Below, piece after piece: positions 9,001-17,204 of a stretch of 64,000 nt of DNA (the first letter of the stretch is position 1; each line of letters begins with the position of its first letter). Source of the stretch: an uncultured Saprospiraceae bacterium (lineage in GTDB: Bacteria; Bacteroidota; Bacteroidia; Chitinophagales; Saprospiraceae); assembly GCA_938016265.1 (NCBI GenBank), contig CALLWB010000091.1, positions 1 through 64,000 of the forward strand, given 5' to 3'. Both the position numbers and the translations under genes were made by a program. The notes under the pieces were generated by a model that saw nothing but the letters and a program-made list of their open reading frames with translations, was not told the DNA's origin and did not search any database.

Positions 9001-11016
9001 TTCTCCTAGATTCCTGTCTGTTTGGTGAATATGACCAGTAAAGCAACCAAGGGATAAAATTACTGGGTATTTTTCATAATTATTGTAGTTTTCAGGAGAG
9101 TCAATGCTAAAATCAAATGACTCAGTAGAGGCATGTCCAAAAAAGGTGATTAAAGATACTCCTGTATCTATCAAAGAATCCAAAAATTCTGATTGTGAAA
9201 TTTGGATGGGATCTGTACTAGTTTTAAAAAAGGAAGTTACTTCGGCACCAAATTGATCTTCTTCAATAATGGTTTTATACGAATTCAGATTGTTTTGTAT
9301 CGAATTTTGAATGCCTGGATCTCCTCCACCAAGATGAAGCATTCGTTTCATCCAAACTTTATCATCAAGAGTCTGAGATAGGGAAGCATTATTCCCTTCA
9401 TAGGCTTTCATTTTTCTCAAATAAATTTCTATCTCATCGTTATATTTTACAGGTATTCTTCCTATTGGAATACGTGGTGTGTTGCTATCTAAGGTGGCCA
9501 CTAATAGATTGTCTGATGGTGGTTGACCAAATGTTGGGACATACATTGGTTGCCCTACAAGATTACTTCTTACACTTTGATAGTTTCTTCCTTTTCCAAT
9601 GATGAAAATGTATTTCGGATTATTCCAAAATTCAGTGATGTACCCTGTAAAATTTCGAATCGAAAGTGGATTACGATGAATACCGAATGAAAATTGATCA
9701 TATAGCTCTTGAATATCGACAGTGATTGCAGAAAACCCCGTCGATTGTCTATACGCTCTATATTGCTCAACATAGTTTGGGCTAGCACTCATAAACACAT
9801 CATTAGAAATTATGATGTAGTCTCCCTGATTTGCAACATCAGAAAAGTCGGTAAAATTACGTTCTTCCAAGGAAGCAACTTCTGTATGTCCATTTCCCGC
9901 CTGATTTACTAGTAGTAGTTCTCGCTTTTGAGCGGATGGAGGAATTACGACTCTGACCATTCCATTGCTATTGACTTCTGTTACAATTCGAAGTTTGTTG
10001 GTGATGTCATAGAGCACTGGAGGTACATTGTCATGCGAAAAGTTGGATATAACAATAAATTTGTCGGTGGTACTTGCTTCCGCTGAAAACTCGAAGAAGG
10101 ATCTATTGAGAAAGTTGAATGTTCTAGCATAGTTAAGATTTACTGAGGCAGGAGCTATTTTGTCATTTGAAGTGGTTAGTCCTTTAAAGATGAAATTCGT
10201 GCTATTTGCTAAATAGGACTTATCGAATGACACCGTTTCTTTTTTTACTTTATAGTCGAAAAAAGTATCCCTATGTATAATGTTACTACTTACTTCTACT
10301 GAAGTTTGGTGGCTACCCTCATTAGTGCAATAGACAAATGATACTTCTGGATTTGGGCCATTTAAATATCTGTTGCTTGTACTGACTGCGATATTCCTTG
10401 TTGTAGCAAAACTGTGCGCGTATCCTTCTGCAACATTCCATTTAGAGTTGTATAGTGTAGAACTATAAGGTTTGCCTTTATGGTATTTGTTTGTTTTTAT
10501 TCCTATTACATTGTGTAGGTAATAAGGCTCTGCAGCAGGTGGGTTTGTAAGGTTATTTTGTACATCAGTGAACCTGTTATTGCCGCCGGCCAAGTCCCAA
10601 GTAATAAAAACAGAAGAAGAATCGGTAAACATACTCGTGTATTGAGACATATGTTCTGTTTCTGGGCTTTCATACAAGTGTTCGTCAAGTTCTCCACGAT
10701 TTCGCTTTGCATAAAACTCGATATAGTCACTATTCCCAAGGGTCCCTGAAGTAGAAACATAAATAGGAAGTTCTTCTCCATTTTGGAAAACTTTTAAACT
10801 TTCTCCAGGTGCAGTATTTATTGGAACGCCAGCGGAGGCAAGAGTTTGTTTTGAAACTCGATACATTCCATCAGTTTGTACTAGAAATTTGTAATGTGCG
10901 TTGTCGTAATCAATCCACTCGTTTCCATAAACCGTATTTCCGTTTATAGTCATTTGGGCGTTGACAAATGCAGTAAAGAATACAAGACTGCTCAAAATTA
11001 AAATCAGCTTTTTCAT
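6052..11016 (-). CDS. Gingipain-type C25 cysteine peptidase with CARDB and T9SS C-terminal domain
   Basis: 1654 residues. A signal peptide (1-20, ending VNAQ) leads the protein. The C25 domain spans roughly 390-740 and carries the catalytic pair H628 in LITFFGHAS and C658 in LSLGCFTG, the pattern of PorU and gingipains. A CARDB-like segment follows (about 755-860), then long Ig-like regions. From about residue 1545 a C-terminal domain begins with NYPNPF and contains VYLYRV, typical of T9SS type A sorting or FlgD-like domains. PorU, the T9SS sortase, is the nearest functional relative, but this protein is longer and has its own sorting domain, so it may be a secreted peptidase. It is the last gene of an operon with two PorV-like barrels, 12 bp after the second. 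Confidence 0.85.
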   Translation of the reverse strand: MKKLILILSSLVFFTAFVNAQMTINGNTVYGNEWIDYDNAHYKFLVQTDGMYRVSKQTLASAGVPINTAPGESLKVFQNGEELPIYVSTSGTLGNSDYIEFYAKRNRGELDEHLYESPETEHMSQYTSMFTDSSSVFITWDLAGGNNRFTDVQNNLTNPPAAEPYYLHNVIGIKTNKYHKGKPYSSTLYNSKWNVAEGYAHSFATTRNIAVSTSNRYLNGPNPEVSFVYCTNEGSHQTSVEVSSNIIHRDTFFDYKVKKETVSFDKSYLANSTNFIFKGLTTSNDKIAPASVNLNYARTFNFLNRSFFEFSAEASTTDKFIVISNFSHDNVPPVLYDITNKLRIVTEVNSNGMVRVVIPPSAQKRELLLVNQAGNGHTEVASLEERNFTDFSDVANQGDYIIISNDVFMSASPNYVEQYRAYRQSTGFSAITVDIQELYDQFSFGIHRNPLSIRNFTGYITEFWNNPKYIFIIGKGRNYQSVRSNLVGQPMYVPTFGQPPSDNLLVATLDSNTPRIPIGRIPVKYNDEIEIYLRKMKAYEGNNASLSQTLDDKVWMKRMLHLGGGDPGIQNSIQNNLNSYKTIIEEDQFGAEVTSFFKTSTDPIQISQSEFLDSLIDTGVSLITFFGHASTESFDFSIDSPENYNNYEKYPVILSLGCFTGHIHQTDRNLGETFVFAEDKGAIAFMASVSLSTLSSLNSLARDFYKDLSGNGYDTGIGDIMKYAIGTNNASALIQQQMTINGDPAVRFNIHSDPDYLVNGPTVNFTPEEILVTDDIELSFDVTNIGRSIADSFFLKVVRTLPNGIEIEVAKEWLPTPKFTKNYSFNIPAVAGAVGQNKFTITVDADDLIVEGPAPAGENNNTYTINQFIFTDDIIPVYPYEFSIVPDPSPVLRASISNAFSEEFTYYMEIDTTELFNSPIKQSTTAQLSGGMMEWKPSIPYVNNRVYYWRVQIDPVQAPNSSGWKASSFIYLDSEYPGWNQSHYYQFLKDRFVNMQLPANREFKFIDDFKEIKVNTAIYSNLLGFGQLNYAINNSIVHSVSGCTSNNNGIYFVVLDPADAEPTANPGQQGSGTFGDYNSINCKPELQVFRYRTTDSTGRRDAVNFLRDPSIIPNGHYVMVYTLYDYQPSEWAGDNAIYGDDLFTAMNEELGSVAFQSTANNLVPFTGLYKKRDLSFTPEEVLGDSTNAILSHRFQLQGSWDSGNLVSTAIGPAQEWQSLEWEATGDNNDEFSVDVIGIDPLGNETPVMVGITNFNEQLTTINAQQFPYIRLVFNSEDVMTKTTAQLDYWRVIFKEMPDCALRPDVHFVLKDTIQQGEAQNLQIAIQNVSNEGMTPLLFQYTIVDENNQQIVAQERLPALPVGSTITGDFTINTRNLTGTNKLILEANPSSDQPEKYFFNNIGVTKFFVEKDIRNPILDVTFDGQHIMDGDIVSAKPGILISLNDENKYLELGDTSLIEVRLLKPGESLPAKPVYFNSGEMQFFPANPANLSSENKAYVEFNPTFLEDGTYNLFVLARDPSKNESGALNYKVSFNVINKASISNILNYPNPFTSSTQFVFTLTGSELPDFMKIQIMTVTGKVVREISMDELGPLHIGNNRTEYAWDGTDEFGSKLANGVYLYRVLSQLNQQEIERYQTNTNQYFKSGFGKMYLMR

Positions 11017-11028
11017 AGGATTTGATTT

Positions 11029-12201
11029 TTAGTCAATTTGCTCTATAATAATCTTTGGTGGCTTTGGCCTATTCGGATTACTGTTAGTTTTTACTTTTTC
11101 TTTTTTATTTATTTTTAAATCCATCACAATAGAAAATACATGCGAGTATAAAACTTGTGATATATTTCCAATATCAGTATAAGCGTAATCTAAGCGAAAA
11201 CCTTTTAACTTAATACCGATACCAGCATTTGGTTGAAAAGTTGTTGTTGTGATTGACGGATCTATTACATCTTCAATCTTTTGAATATTACCAATGCCTC
11301 CTCTCAAAAAGATAAACTCCTTGTACACAATTTCCAGCCCCGCATGTGGATCAATATTTATGCTTGGTGTACTGATCAATACGTTCCGTTGTCCATCCGT
11401 GTTAAAATCAAGATCCAGTTCAAACAGCACTCGCAGTCGTTCCCTAATGGTAGTTTGGTAAGCAATACCAAGACTGAATTTTGGTTTGGTAATTTCAACA
11501 GAACTGGTAGGAACATCATTATTCGTTAAATTAAGAATGTTTTTCTCTTCTTCTGTAAAGCTAAATGACCAAGCATTGAAGGAAGTGGATACATCTTTTG
11601 CCATCAATCCAAATTGCCAATGTCTCTTTAGTTTATAGAGAATTCCAAGATCCAGTCCGAAACCCCATGCCGTTGCAAAAGGGCCAGCTTTTCGATGGAG
11701 TACTTTAAAACTACCACCGATTTGCAGATTTTTAGACGGCAATCGTTGCGCGTAAGTCAACATGCCAGCATAGTCTGCCGCAGAAAAAGGGGTGACATTG
11801 TCATAGTTGACACTCCCATCGGAGTCAATCAAATTGAATGTATTCGGTATGTTATCTACCCCAAATCGTATCAAAGAAATACCGAGAACACTTCTGTTCT
11901 CTTTGTTTGAAAGTGGTTTGCCAATCGCGATATAGTCGTACTTTCCAATTCCAGCAAACCATTCAGCGTGCATAGCAGAAACTTGCAAACCCGAGTTTAT
12001 GCTCGCCATCCCTGCAGGATTCCAAAATCCTGAGGTTACATCATTTGATGAAGCAGTTACCGATCCAGCCATTGCCTGGCCTCTTGCCCCAACGCCAATA
12101 GACAAGTATTCGTTACTAAACTTCGGGGCTTGGGCAAAACAACAACTACAATAAATCAAACAACAAAAAAGGGTTACAATAACAGGTTTTTGGTTAAACA
12201 T
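11029..12201 (-). CDS. PorV/PorQ-family outer-membrane barrel protein (copy 2)
   Basis: 390 residues with a signal peptide ending near CCFAQ. The N-terminal mature part shows the PorV/PorQ signature: SIGVGARGQAMAG, then NDVTSGFWNPAGMA. The remainder alternates like a beta barrel of the FadL-like fold. PorV shuttles T9SS cargo to the sortase PorU; PorQ-like members bind other partners. It starts at the base next to the stop of its paralogue (12202-13404), with which it shares sequence along its whole length, so the pair is a tandem duplication. The C25 peptidase follows 12 bp downstream, which suggests that the barrel pair serves that peptidase. The exact role is inferred. Confidence 0.85.
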   Translation of the reverse strand: MFNQKPVIVTLFCCLIYCSCCFAQAPKFSNEYLSIGVGARGQAMAGSVTASSNDVTSGFWNPAGMASINSGLQVSAMHAEWFAGIGKYDYIAIGKPLSNKENRSVLGISLIRFGVDNIPNTFNLIDSDGSVNYDNVTPFSAADYAGMLTYAQRLPSKNLQIGGSFKVLHRKAGPFATAWGFGLDLGILYKLKRHWQFGLMAKDVSTSFNAWSFSFTEEEKNILNLTNNDVPTSSVEITKPKFSLGIAYQTTIRERLRVLFELDLDFNTDGQRNVLISTPSINIDPHAGLEIVYKEFIFLRGGIGNIQKIEDVIDPSITTTTFQPNAGIGIKLKGFRLDYAYTDIGNISQVLYSHVFSIVMDLKINKKEKVKTNSNPNRPKPPKIIIEQID

Positions 12202-13404
12202 TTAACCAGCATTTTTTATTTGCTCGCTGAAAAACTTAAAGTCAATATTTATTAATAAGGAGACTACATGCGAATATAATTTTTGCTGTTGGTCTCCGAG
12301 ATTGCTAAAGGTATAATCTAAACGTACATTCCAAAGTTTAACTCCTAGGCCAGCACTTGGCTGTATGGCCCAAAACTCTTTACCTTCAAGTGTGCTTGAT
12401 TGTTGAAAGTTGCTCATTCCTCCTCTTAAGAAGATTAATTCTGCATAGTCCATCTCCAGTCCGACCATTGGATTAATACTTATGGGGTTGGAAGAGATCA
12501 ACACATTTCTTTTTCCATCAGTAGTAATGTCAAGGTCAATTTCTCCTGTAATACCAAAACTATTGTTAAATCTGGAAGTATTGTTGCCTACTTTTTTATT
12601 ACCTAATGGAAACCGTTTGCTATAGGCTGCTCCAAAAATTATTCTTGGTTTAGTGATCTCTACACTACTTTCAGGAAGTTCGTTGCCAGTAGCTAGTAGG
12701 ACTTTCTTTTCTTGATCAGTAAAATTGAAGGACCAGGCATTGAAGGTGCTTGTCAGATCTTTAATGGTAAGTCCTAGAGTAAACTCTTGATTTACACGGT
12801 ATTTTGCACCCAAATCCAATCCGAATCCCCAGGCGCTACCAAAAAGACCAACTTTATGATGTATAATTTTGAAATTTGCTCCGATATCGAGTTTGTCATT
12901 AACTCCTTGCGCATAGCTTAATATAAGGGCATAGTCGGCAGCAGAGAAGCTTGAAATATTGTCATAATTTATGGTGCCATCATCCTCGTACAAACTTAAG
13001 GTGTTTGGGATGTTGTCAATGCCAAATCGAATAAGCGTGCCGCCCAACGCTCTTTTTACATCGTCTCCTTCTACTTTTGAATTGAATGGGCCTGCTGCTC
13101 CGATATAATCGTACTTTCCAATTCCAGTAAACCATTCAGAATGCATGTAAGAAAACTGAAGATTATCTTTAATTCCTAAAAGTCCAGCAGGATTGAAAAA
13201 AGAAGAGGTGACATCATTGACGGAAGCAACTTGTGCATTCCCCATTCCCTGGCCTTTTGCAGATACTCCAATAGCTAAAAACTCATTCGAATACTTCCTT
13301 CCTTTTGTTTGCGAAAACGCGGAAATACTACAAATCATAACAAACACTAGAATGATAGCTCTTTGCATTAAACTCAATTTTTTCTTGTTATTTAGAATTT
13401 TCAC
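12202..13404 (-). CDS. PorV/PorQ-family outer-membrane barrel protein (copy 1)
   Basis: 400 residues; first gene of the operon. A signal peptide (about 1-31, ending AFSQ) is followed by the family signature AIGVSAKGQGMGN and NDVTSSFFNPAGLLG. Long stretches match copy 2 (for example the segment around FGIDNIPNTLSLYEDDGTINYD and the shared FNAWSF). It probably forms an outer-membrane barrel linked to T9SS cargo handling. The very tight coupling with copy 2 (no intergenic base) and the C25 peptidase suggests co-translation and a complex. No clear TAnnTTTG promoter was found in the AT-rich region upstream. Confidence 0.85.
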   Translation of the reverse strand: MKILNNKKKLSLMQRAIILVFVMICSISAFSQTKGRKYSNEFLAIGVSAKGQGMGNAQVASVNDVTSSFFNPAGLLGIKDNLQFSYMHSEWFTGIGKYDYIGAAGPFNSKVEGDDVKRALGGTLIRFGIDNIPNTLSLYEDDGTINYDNISSFSAADYALILSYAQGVNDKLDIGANFKIIHHKVGLFGSAWGFGLDLGAKYRVNQEFTLGLTIKDLTSTFNAWSFNFTDQEKKVLLATGNELPESSVEITKPRIIFGAAYSKRFPLGNKKVGNNTSRFNNSFGITGEIDLDITTDGKRNVLISSNPISINPMVGLEMDYAELIFLRGGMSNFQQSSTLEGKEFWAIQPSAGLGVKLWNVRLDYTFSNLGDQQQKLYSHVVSLLINIDFKFFSEQIKNAG

Positions 13405-14130
13405 AAGAACGTTAATTTTATCTTAAAAAAGTATTATAGAAAAATTAATTTCAATCAAAAATCGTTCCTAGAAATCCCTGTAAAATCTTGTAATTGTAAA
13501 GTTTTTGCTATATATCGAGTTTTTTGAAAACATTTGCTCTTATCTTAATTCAAGGGCAAAATGTAATGGTTTTTTTATGATAAAATACGTATTGTAAGTA
13601 TAATTATTCTTATTCATTATTTTCAAAGTACCATCAATAGATATATTGACCTAAACTACAATCTATTGAACTAAACGAAAAAGGAATAATATAGTTTCTC
13701 CGCTTACAACAAATTTAATAAACAAACGCTTAATTTTGCAGGATTTTTGATATTTAGTCAATTATCCGACAAGCACACAATCAGTTAAGTTCAATTAATT
13801 GTTGGGTAGAGTAAATCTATCCTTATTATTATTAATAATTTGGTTGAAATAATGAGGGGGCAAGCCCAAAGGTAATTGTTGAATCGATAGGTATGTTTTT
13901 GGTTTCATAGTATGTATAACTTAGATTTTTTGTTGTTAGTGTGTCAAAAGAATCTAAACCATCTGAACGTGTTGTAAAATCATTTAAGCGTGCATCGAAG
14001 CTTTATTGCGATTTTAATACTTTCTTAACGAACTCTTTCCTTCTGTATTGTGTTTCGTTAACAAAATTTTAAGATTTCTTTTTATCCAATAAAAACAACC
14101 CTATTATTTTGAATTAGAGTCCCGCTTCTA
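13405..14130. other. AT-rich intergenic region between divergent operons
   Basis: About 730 bp without a supportable ORF. It must hold the leftward promoter of the PorV-C25 operon, which I could not place. A lone TAATTTTG at 13731-13738 lacks a properly spaced TTG. Nothing else recognisable was seen. Confidence 0.5.
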
Positions 14131-14159
14131 TTGAAAACTGTAATCTTATATTAAATTTG
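14131..14159 (+). promoter_or_regulatory. Promoter of tyrS
   Basis: TTG (14131-14133), an 18-bp spacer and a perfect TAnnTTTG element (TAAATTTG, 14152-14159) precede the start codon by 33 bp, leaving a leader of roughly 28 nt. Confidence 0.65.
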
Positions 14160-14191
14160 CACCTGCTTTTATAATTTTTAAATAGATACCT

Positions 14192-15484
14192 ATGAATTTT
14201 ATTGAGGAATTGGAATGGAGAGGATTGATACACAATTTTACCCCTGATTTGAAAGAAGAACTAGAAAAAGGGATGATTGCTGGGTATGTAGGTTTTGATC
14301 CTACCGCTTCCTCTTTGCATATTGGCAATTTGATTCCAATCATGTTGCTCGTTCACCTCCAACGAGCCGGCCATAAACCAATCGCACTTGTCGGTGGCGC
14401 CACCGGTAGAATCGGAGACCCATCAGGCAAAGACAAAGAACGTAGCCTTTTACCCCTAGAAGTACTGCAGGCAAACGTAGAATGCTTCGAAAAACAACTC
14501 GGCAAACTGCTCGACTTCAAAAATGGAGACAACAAAGCCCAGTTGGTCAATAACAATGATTTTTACAAGGATATGAATGCCCTTGTCTTCTTAAGAGACG
14601 TCGGTAAACACATGACGATTAGCTATATGATGGCAAAAGATTCTGTGAAAAACAGAATCGAAACAGGCATCTCCTTCACCGAATTCAGCTACCAGCTTAT
14701 ACAAGGATACGATCATAAATGCTTGTACGAACAATACAACTGCCAATTGCAAATGGGCGGCTCTGACCAGTGGGGAAACATCACCACCGGCGTAGAGTTC
14801 GTACGAAAAATGCTAGGAAAGAAAGCCCATGCACTTACTACTCCGCTACTTACAAAACCCGATGGCTCAAAATACGGCAAATCGGAAGGGGGGAATATTT
14901 GGCTGGACGCAACACTCACCTCACCCTACCAGTTTTACCAGTTTTTCCTAAATGCAAATGATGATATGCTCGATCGGTTACTAAAAACCTTTTCTTTGAA
15001 AACTAAAGAAGAAATCGAGGCCATACTAGCAAAACACGAAGAAGCACCTCACTTGCGAATTGCCCAAAAAGCCATCGCTGAAGAGTTGACCATCAGAATC
15101 CATGATCAGGAATCTTGTGACCTGGCAATCAAAGCTTCCACCTTTTTCTTTAATAAAAAAATGAAAAAAGAAGAGCTTTTCGAAACACCTGCAGAAGTCC
15201 TGGACATTGTAGGTAACGAAATTCCCAACTTCAAAATAAACAAGGACCAACTTTCTGGCCATCTAAATCTGATTGATTTCCTTACAGGAAGCATTATTGA
15301 AGACGTCAAAGTGCTCGCATCAAAAGGAGACGCCCGCCGCGCCATGAAACAAAATGCCCTCTCTGTAAACAAAGAAAAAACAAGCAGCATAGATGCAGAA
15401 ATCAGTATGGCTGACTTCATCCACGGCAAATACCTGATGGTCGAAAACGGTAAAAAGAATAAATTTTTGATTATTGCTGAGTAA
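14192..15484 (+). CDS. tyrS: Tyrosyl-tRNA synthetase
   Basis: 430 residues, class I aminoacyl-tRNA synthetase of the bacterial TyrRS type. The HIGH motif appears as SSLHIGN (about residues 38-44) and the KMSKS loop as KYGKSEGG (about 228-235). The tyrosine-binding segment QGYDHKCLYEQYNCQLQMGGSDQWGN is typical, and the C-terminal part carries an S4-like RNA-binding region (NALSVNKEKT). It charges tRNA-Tyr with tyrosine in the cytosol. It is a single-gene unit with its own promoter and a convergent terminator shared with mnmD. Confidence 0.97.
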   Translation: MNFIEELEWRGLIHNFTPDLKEELEKGMIAGYVGFDPTASSLHIGNLIPIMLLVHLQRAGHKPIALVGGATGRIGDPSGKDKERSLLPLEVLQANVECFEKQLGKLLDFKNGDNKAQLVNNNDFYKDMNALVFLRDVGKHMTISYMMAKDSVKNRIETGISFTEFSYQLIQGYDHKCLYEQYNCQLQMGGSDQWGNITTGVEFVRKMLGKKAHALTTPLLTKPDGSKYGKSEGGNIWLDATLTSPYQFYQFFLNANDDMLDRLLKTFSLKTKEEIEAILAKHEEAPHLRIAQKAIAEELTIRIHDQESCDLAIKASTFFFNKKMKKEELFETPAEVLDIVGNEIPNFKINKDQLSGHLNLIDFLTGSIIEDVKVLASKGDARRAMKQNALSVNKEKTSSIDAEISMADFIHGKYLMVENGKKNKFLIIAE

Positions 15485-15495
15485 GGTTGGTTAAT

Positions 15496-15546
15496 AGGAA
15501 ATTGGTTAATAGTTCGTTCGCGCTCTTAACCAATAACCAATTTCCT
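15496..15546. terminator. Convergent intrinsic terminator between tyrS and mnmD
   Basis: AGGAAATTGGTTA (15496-15508) is perfectly complementary to TAACCAATTTCCT (15534-15546), followed by TTT on the plus strand. A second TTGGTTAA/TTAACCAA pairing inside gives an alternative fold. Confidence 0.65.
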
Positions 15547-15576
15547 TTTATACCATTTCCAATCCCGATTATACCA

Positions 15577-16275
15577 TTAGTTAACTCCACGTATAGCTCG
15601 GGTCATTTCTCGCTTGCCAGGTGGTCCCTTGATCGCTTCAATCGTGAAACCTAGCGACTTAAGCGTGCGCTTGACGACTCCTTTTGCGCAATAGGTGACT
15701 AATATCCCTCCCGGACGCAATGCTCGATACATACTTCCTAGCAGGTCTTCCTCCCACAATTCGGGTTGAGAGGTAGGGCAAAAGGCGTCAAAATAAACAA
15801 GATCAAACGCCTGATCATAGTCTAGTTCTTCGAAGTGGGTCTGTTTTCTGATGTAGGAGAAATTTGGATTTAGTTTGTTGGAGACGTCAGATTCGCAGTC
15901 ATGCAGGTTAACAAAAGTGGCGGCAAACTGTGGAGCTTTCAATAACTCTGCATAATTTAGATCTGCCACGATTTCCATACTGAGAGGGTAGGCTTCGACA
16001 CCGACATAGTGAATAGATAAGTTTCTTCGGTCAGCCTCTAGTAGCGTCATAAATGCATTCAATCCTGTACCAAAACCCATGTCCAGAATATCTATATGAT
16101 GCAATGTAAGCGCCTTAGGGCGAAGACCTGCATCAATAAATACATGCTGAGTCTCCTGGATAGCTCCATACTTAGAATGATAACTAACCCCAAATTTGTT
16201 AGAAAAAATAGAAGGCGATCCATCTCCCGTCTCAAATAGTTGAAGATTATCCATTGTTATTGGGTTTGCTTGCAA
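15577..16275 (-). CDS. mnmD: tRNA (mnm5s2U34) methyltransferase, stand-alone MnmD
   Basis: 232 residues. A Rossmann methyltransferase with the SAM motif LDMGFGTGLNAF and the family-specific YFDAFCPTSQPELW, followed by RPGGILVTYCAKG and GPPGKREMTRA. These match the MnmC1/MnmD (DUF752) domain, which in Bacteroidota exists without the FAD-dependent MnmC2 half. It methylates the wobble uridine side chain nm5 to mnm5 in tRNAs for Lys, Glu, Gln and similar. It is read leftward, 14 bp after ytxJ, and so probably belongs to an operon with it and the small lipoprotein gene. Confidence 0.9.
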   Translation of the reverse strand: MQANPITMDNLQLFETGDGSPSIFSNKFGVSYHSKYGAIQETQHVFIDAGLRPKALTLHHIDILDMGFGTGLNAFMTLLEADRRNLSIHYVGVEAYPLSMEIVADLNYAELLKAPQFAATFVNLHDCESDVSNKLNPNFSYIRKQTHFEELDYDQAFDLVYFDAFCPTSQPELWEEDLLGSMYRALRPGGILVTYCAKGVVKRTLKSLGFTIEAIKGPPGKREMTRAIRGVN

Positions 16276-16289
16276 GTAGGGAAGAGGAG

Positions 16290-16643
16290 TTACCTTTCAT
16301 TAATTAAAAAGTCTTTGAAATCCTGGAAAGAAATTTCCTGATGATCGGCTATATAGGTGCAGAAGCCATCTTTGATGTGCAGGAGTTGCGGCGTCTCATG
16401 GTGTTCCATGAAATGGTCCGAAACCTCCTTAGAAATTTTTGGATATTGAATGACATCCAGAAAGTAAAGATAAATCTCCTTTTCAGGAATATCCCAATCT
16501 TTTTCTAGTGTCAATCTGCTCATCTCGCTTAGGTCACAACGTGAACTATGTTTGAATATTACACAAGGTGTTTTAGCAGATAGGTCGGCCAATTTGTGCA
16601 CCTGTTCAACCGAATTTAAGGGTATCCAATTAATCATGTGCAA
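16290..16643 (-). CDS. ytxJ: YtxJ-type monothiol bacilliredoxin
   Basis: 117 residues with a thioredoxin fold. The YtxJ signature is visible: NWIPLNS start, then PCVIFKHSSRCDLS with a single redox cysteine, and later HETPQLLHIKDG with the cis-proline loop. Family members act with bacillithiol to reduce mixed disulfides, so the organism probably makes bacillithiol; that link is inference from the family. It lies between the 45-residue lipoprotein gene (17 bp upstream) and mnmD (14 bp downstream), all leftward. Confidence 0.88.
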   Translation of the reverse strand: MHMINWIPLNSVEQVHKLADLSAKTPCVIFKHSSRCDLSEMSRLTLEKDWDIPEKEIYLYFLDVIQYPKISKEVSDHFMEHHETPQLLHIKDGFCTYIADHQEISFQDFKDFLINER

Positions 16644-16660
16644 TTAGGTATTAAATACTA

Positions 16661-16798
16661 CTATTCTAAAACCTCCGTAGGTGAATCAATTGAAAAGTTG
16701 TTTGGACAACCCAATCCACGATTACAGGAAGAAATAGCAGTTATAAAAGCTGCAACAAGCACAATAGCAGCTACGTTCTTTAAAAAATTCGATTTCAT
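16661..16798 (-). CDS. Small predicted lipoprotein (45 aa)
   Basis: A 45-codon ORF. It starts MKSNFLKN, continues with a hydrophobic helix, and ends in the lipobox AISSC (Cys25), giving a mature peptide of 21 residues with a second Cys in GLGCPNN. The classic signal-peptidase II layout and the position directly upstream of ytxJ argue that it is real. It would be anchored in a membrane by lipid. The function is unknown; the two cysteines and the redox neighbour are suggestive only. Confidence 0.75.
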   Translation of the reverse strand: MKSNFLKNVAAIVLVAAFITAISSCNRGLGCPNNFSIDSPTEVLE

Positions 16799-17204
16799 CT
16801 TTAGCTTTTTGTAAGGAATGAGCGATGCATAGTGAAACTATATTTCTCTTCATCCTAAGAGTTAGTTTGTAAAATTAATGAAAATTCGGCACAATATGTT
16901 CGGTGATTACACAATATTAACGAATCACAGCCTTTTTTTATTATCCTGAATACGTCTTGTGAAAATTTTAACACATCATTAAGAGTAACGGACAAAAGGC
17001 TAAATTGTTCCATGCAATTTTTAAACCAAAATTAAAGAAAGAACTTACAGGGGCTCGGTTCTGGGCAATTCACGTAGTGTTTTGACAGGCACTTAATGGC
17101 TGGTTATTAAACCATTTCTTACTAATGGAGCTATTAGTTTATGGAGTTATTGACTATATTCGGCGTTTTAGGAGTTGTTTAAAGGAAAAACCGAATCACT
17201 AAAA
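16799..17204. other. Intergenic region between the small lipoprotein gene and mpl
   Basis: About 400 bp, AT-rich, between divergently read genes. No ORF or terminator was found, and no full TAnnTTTG promoter; TAGTTTAT near 17137 is only a partial match. Confidence 0.4.

Noticed and set aside
13405-14130. Possible small genes in the 780-bp gap before tyrS
   Set aside because: All frames are broken by frequent stops and no ORF has a plausible signal, start context or family resemblance.
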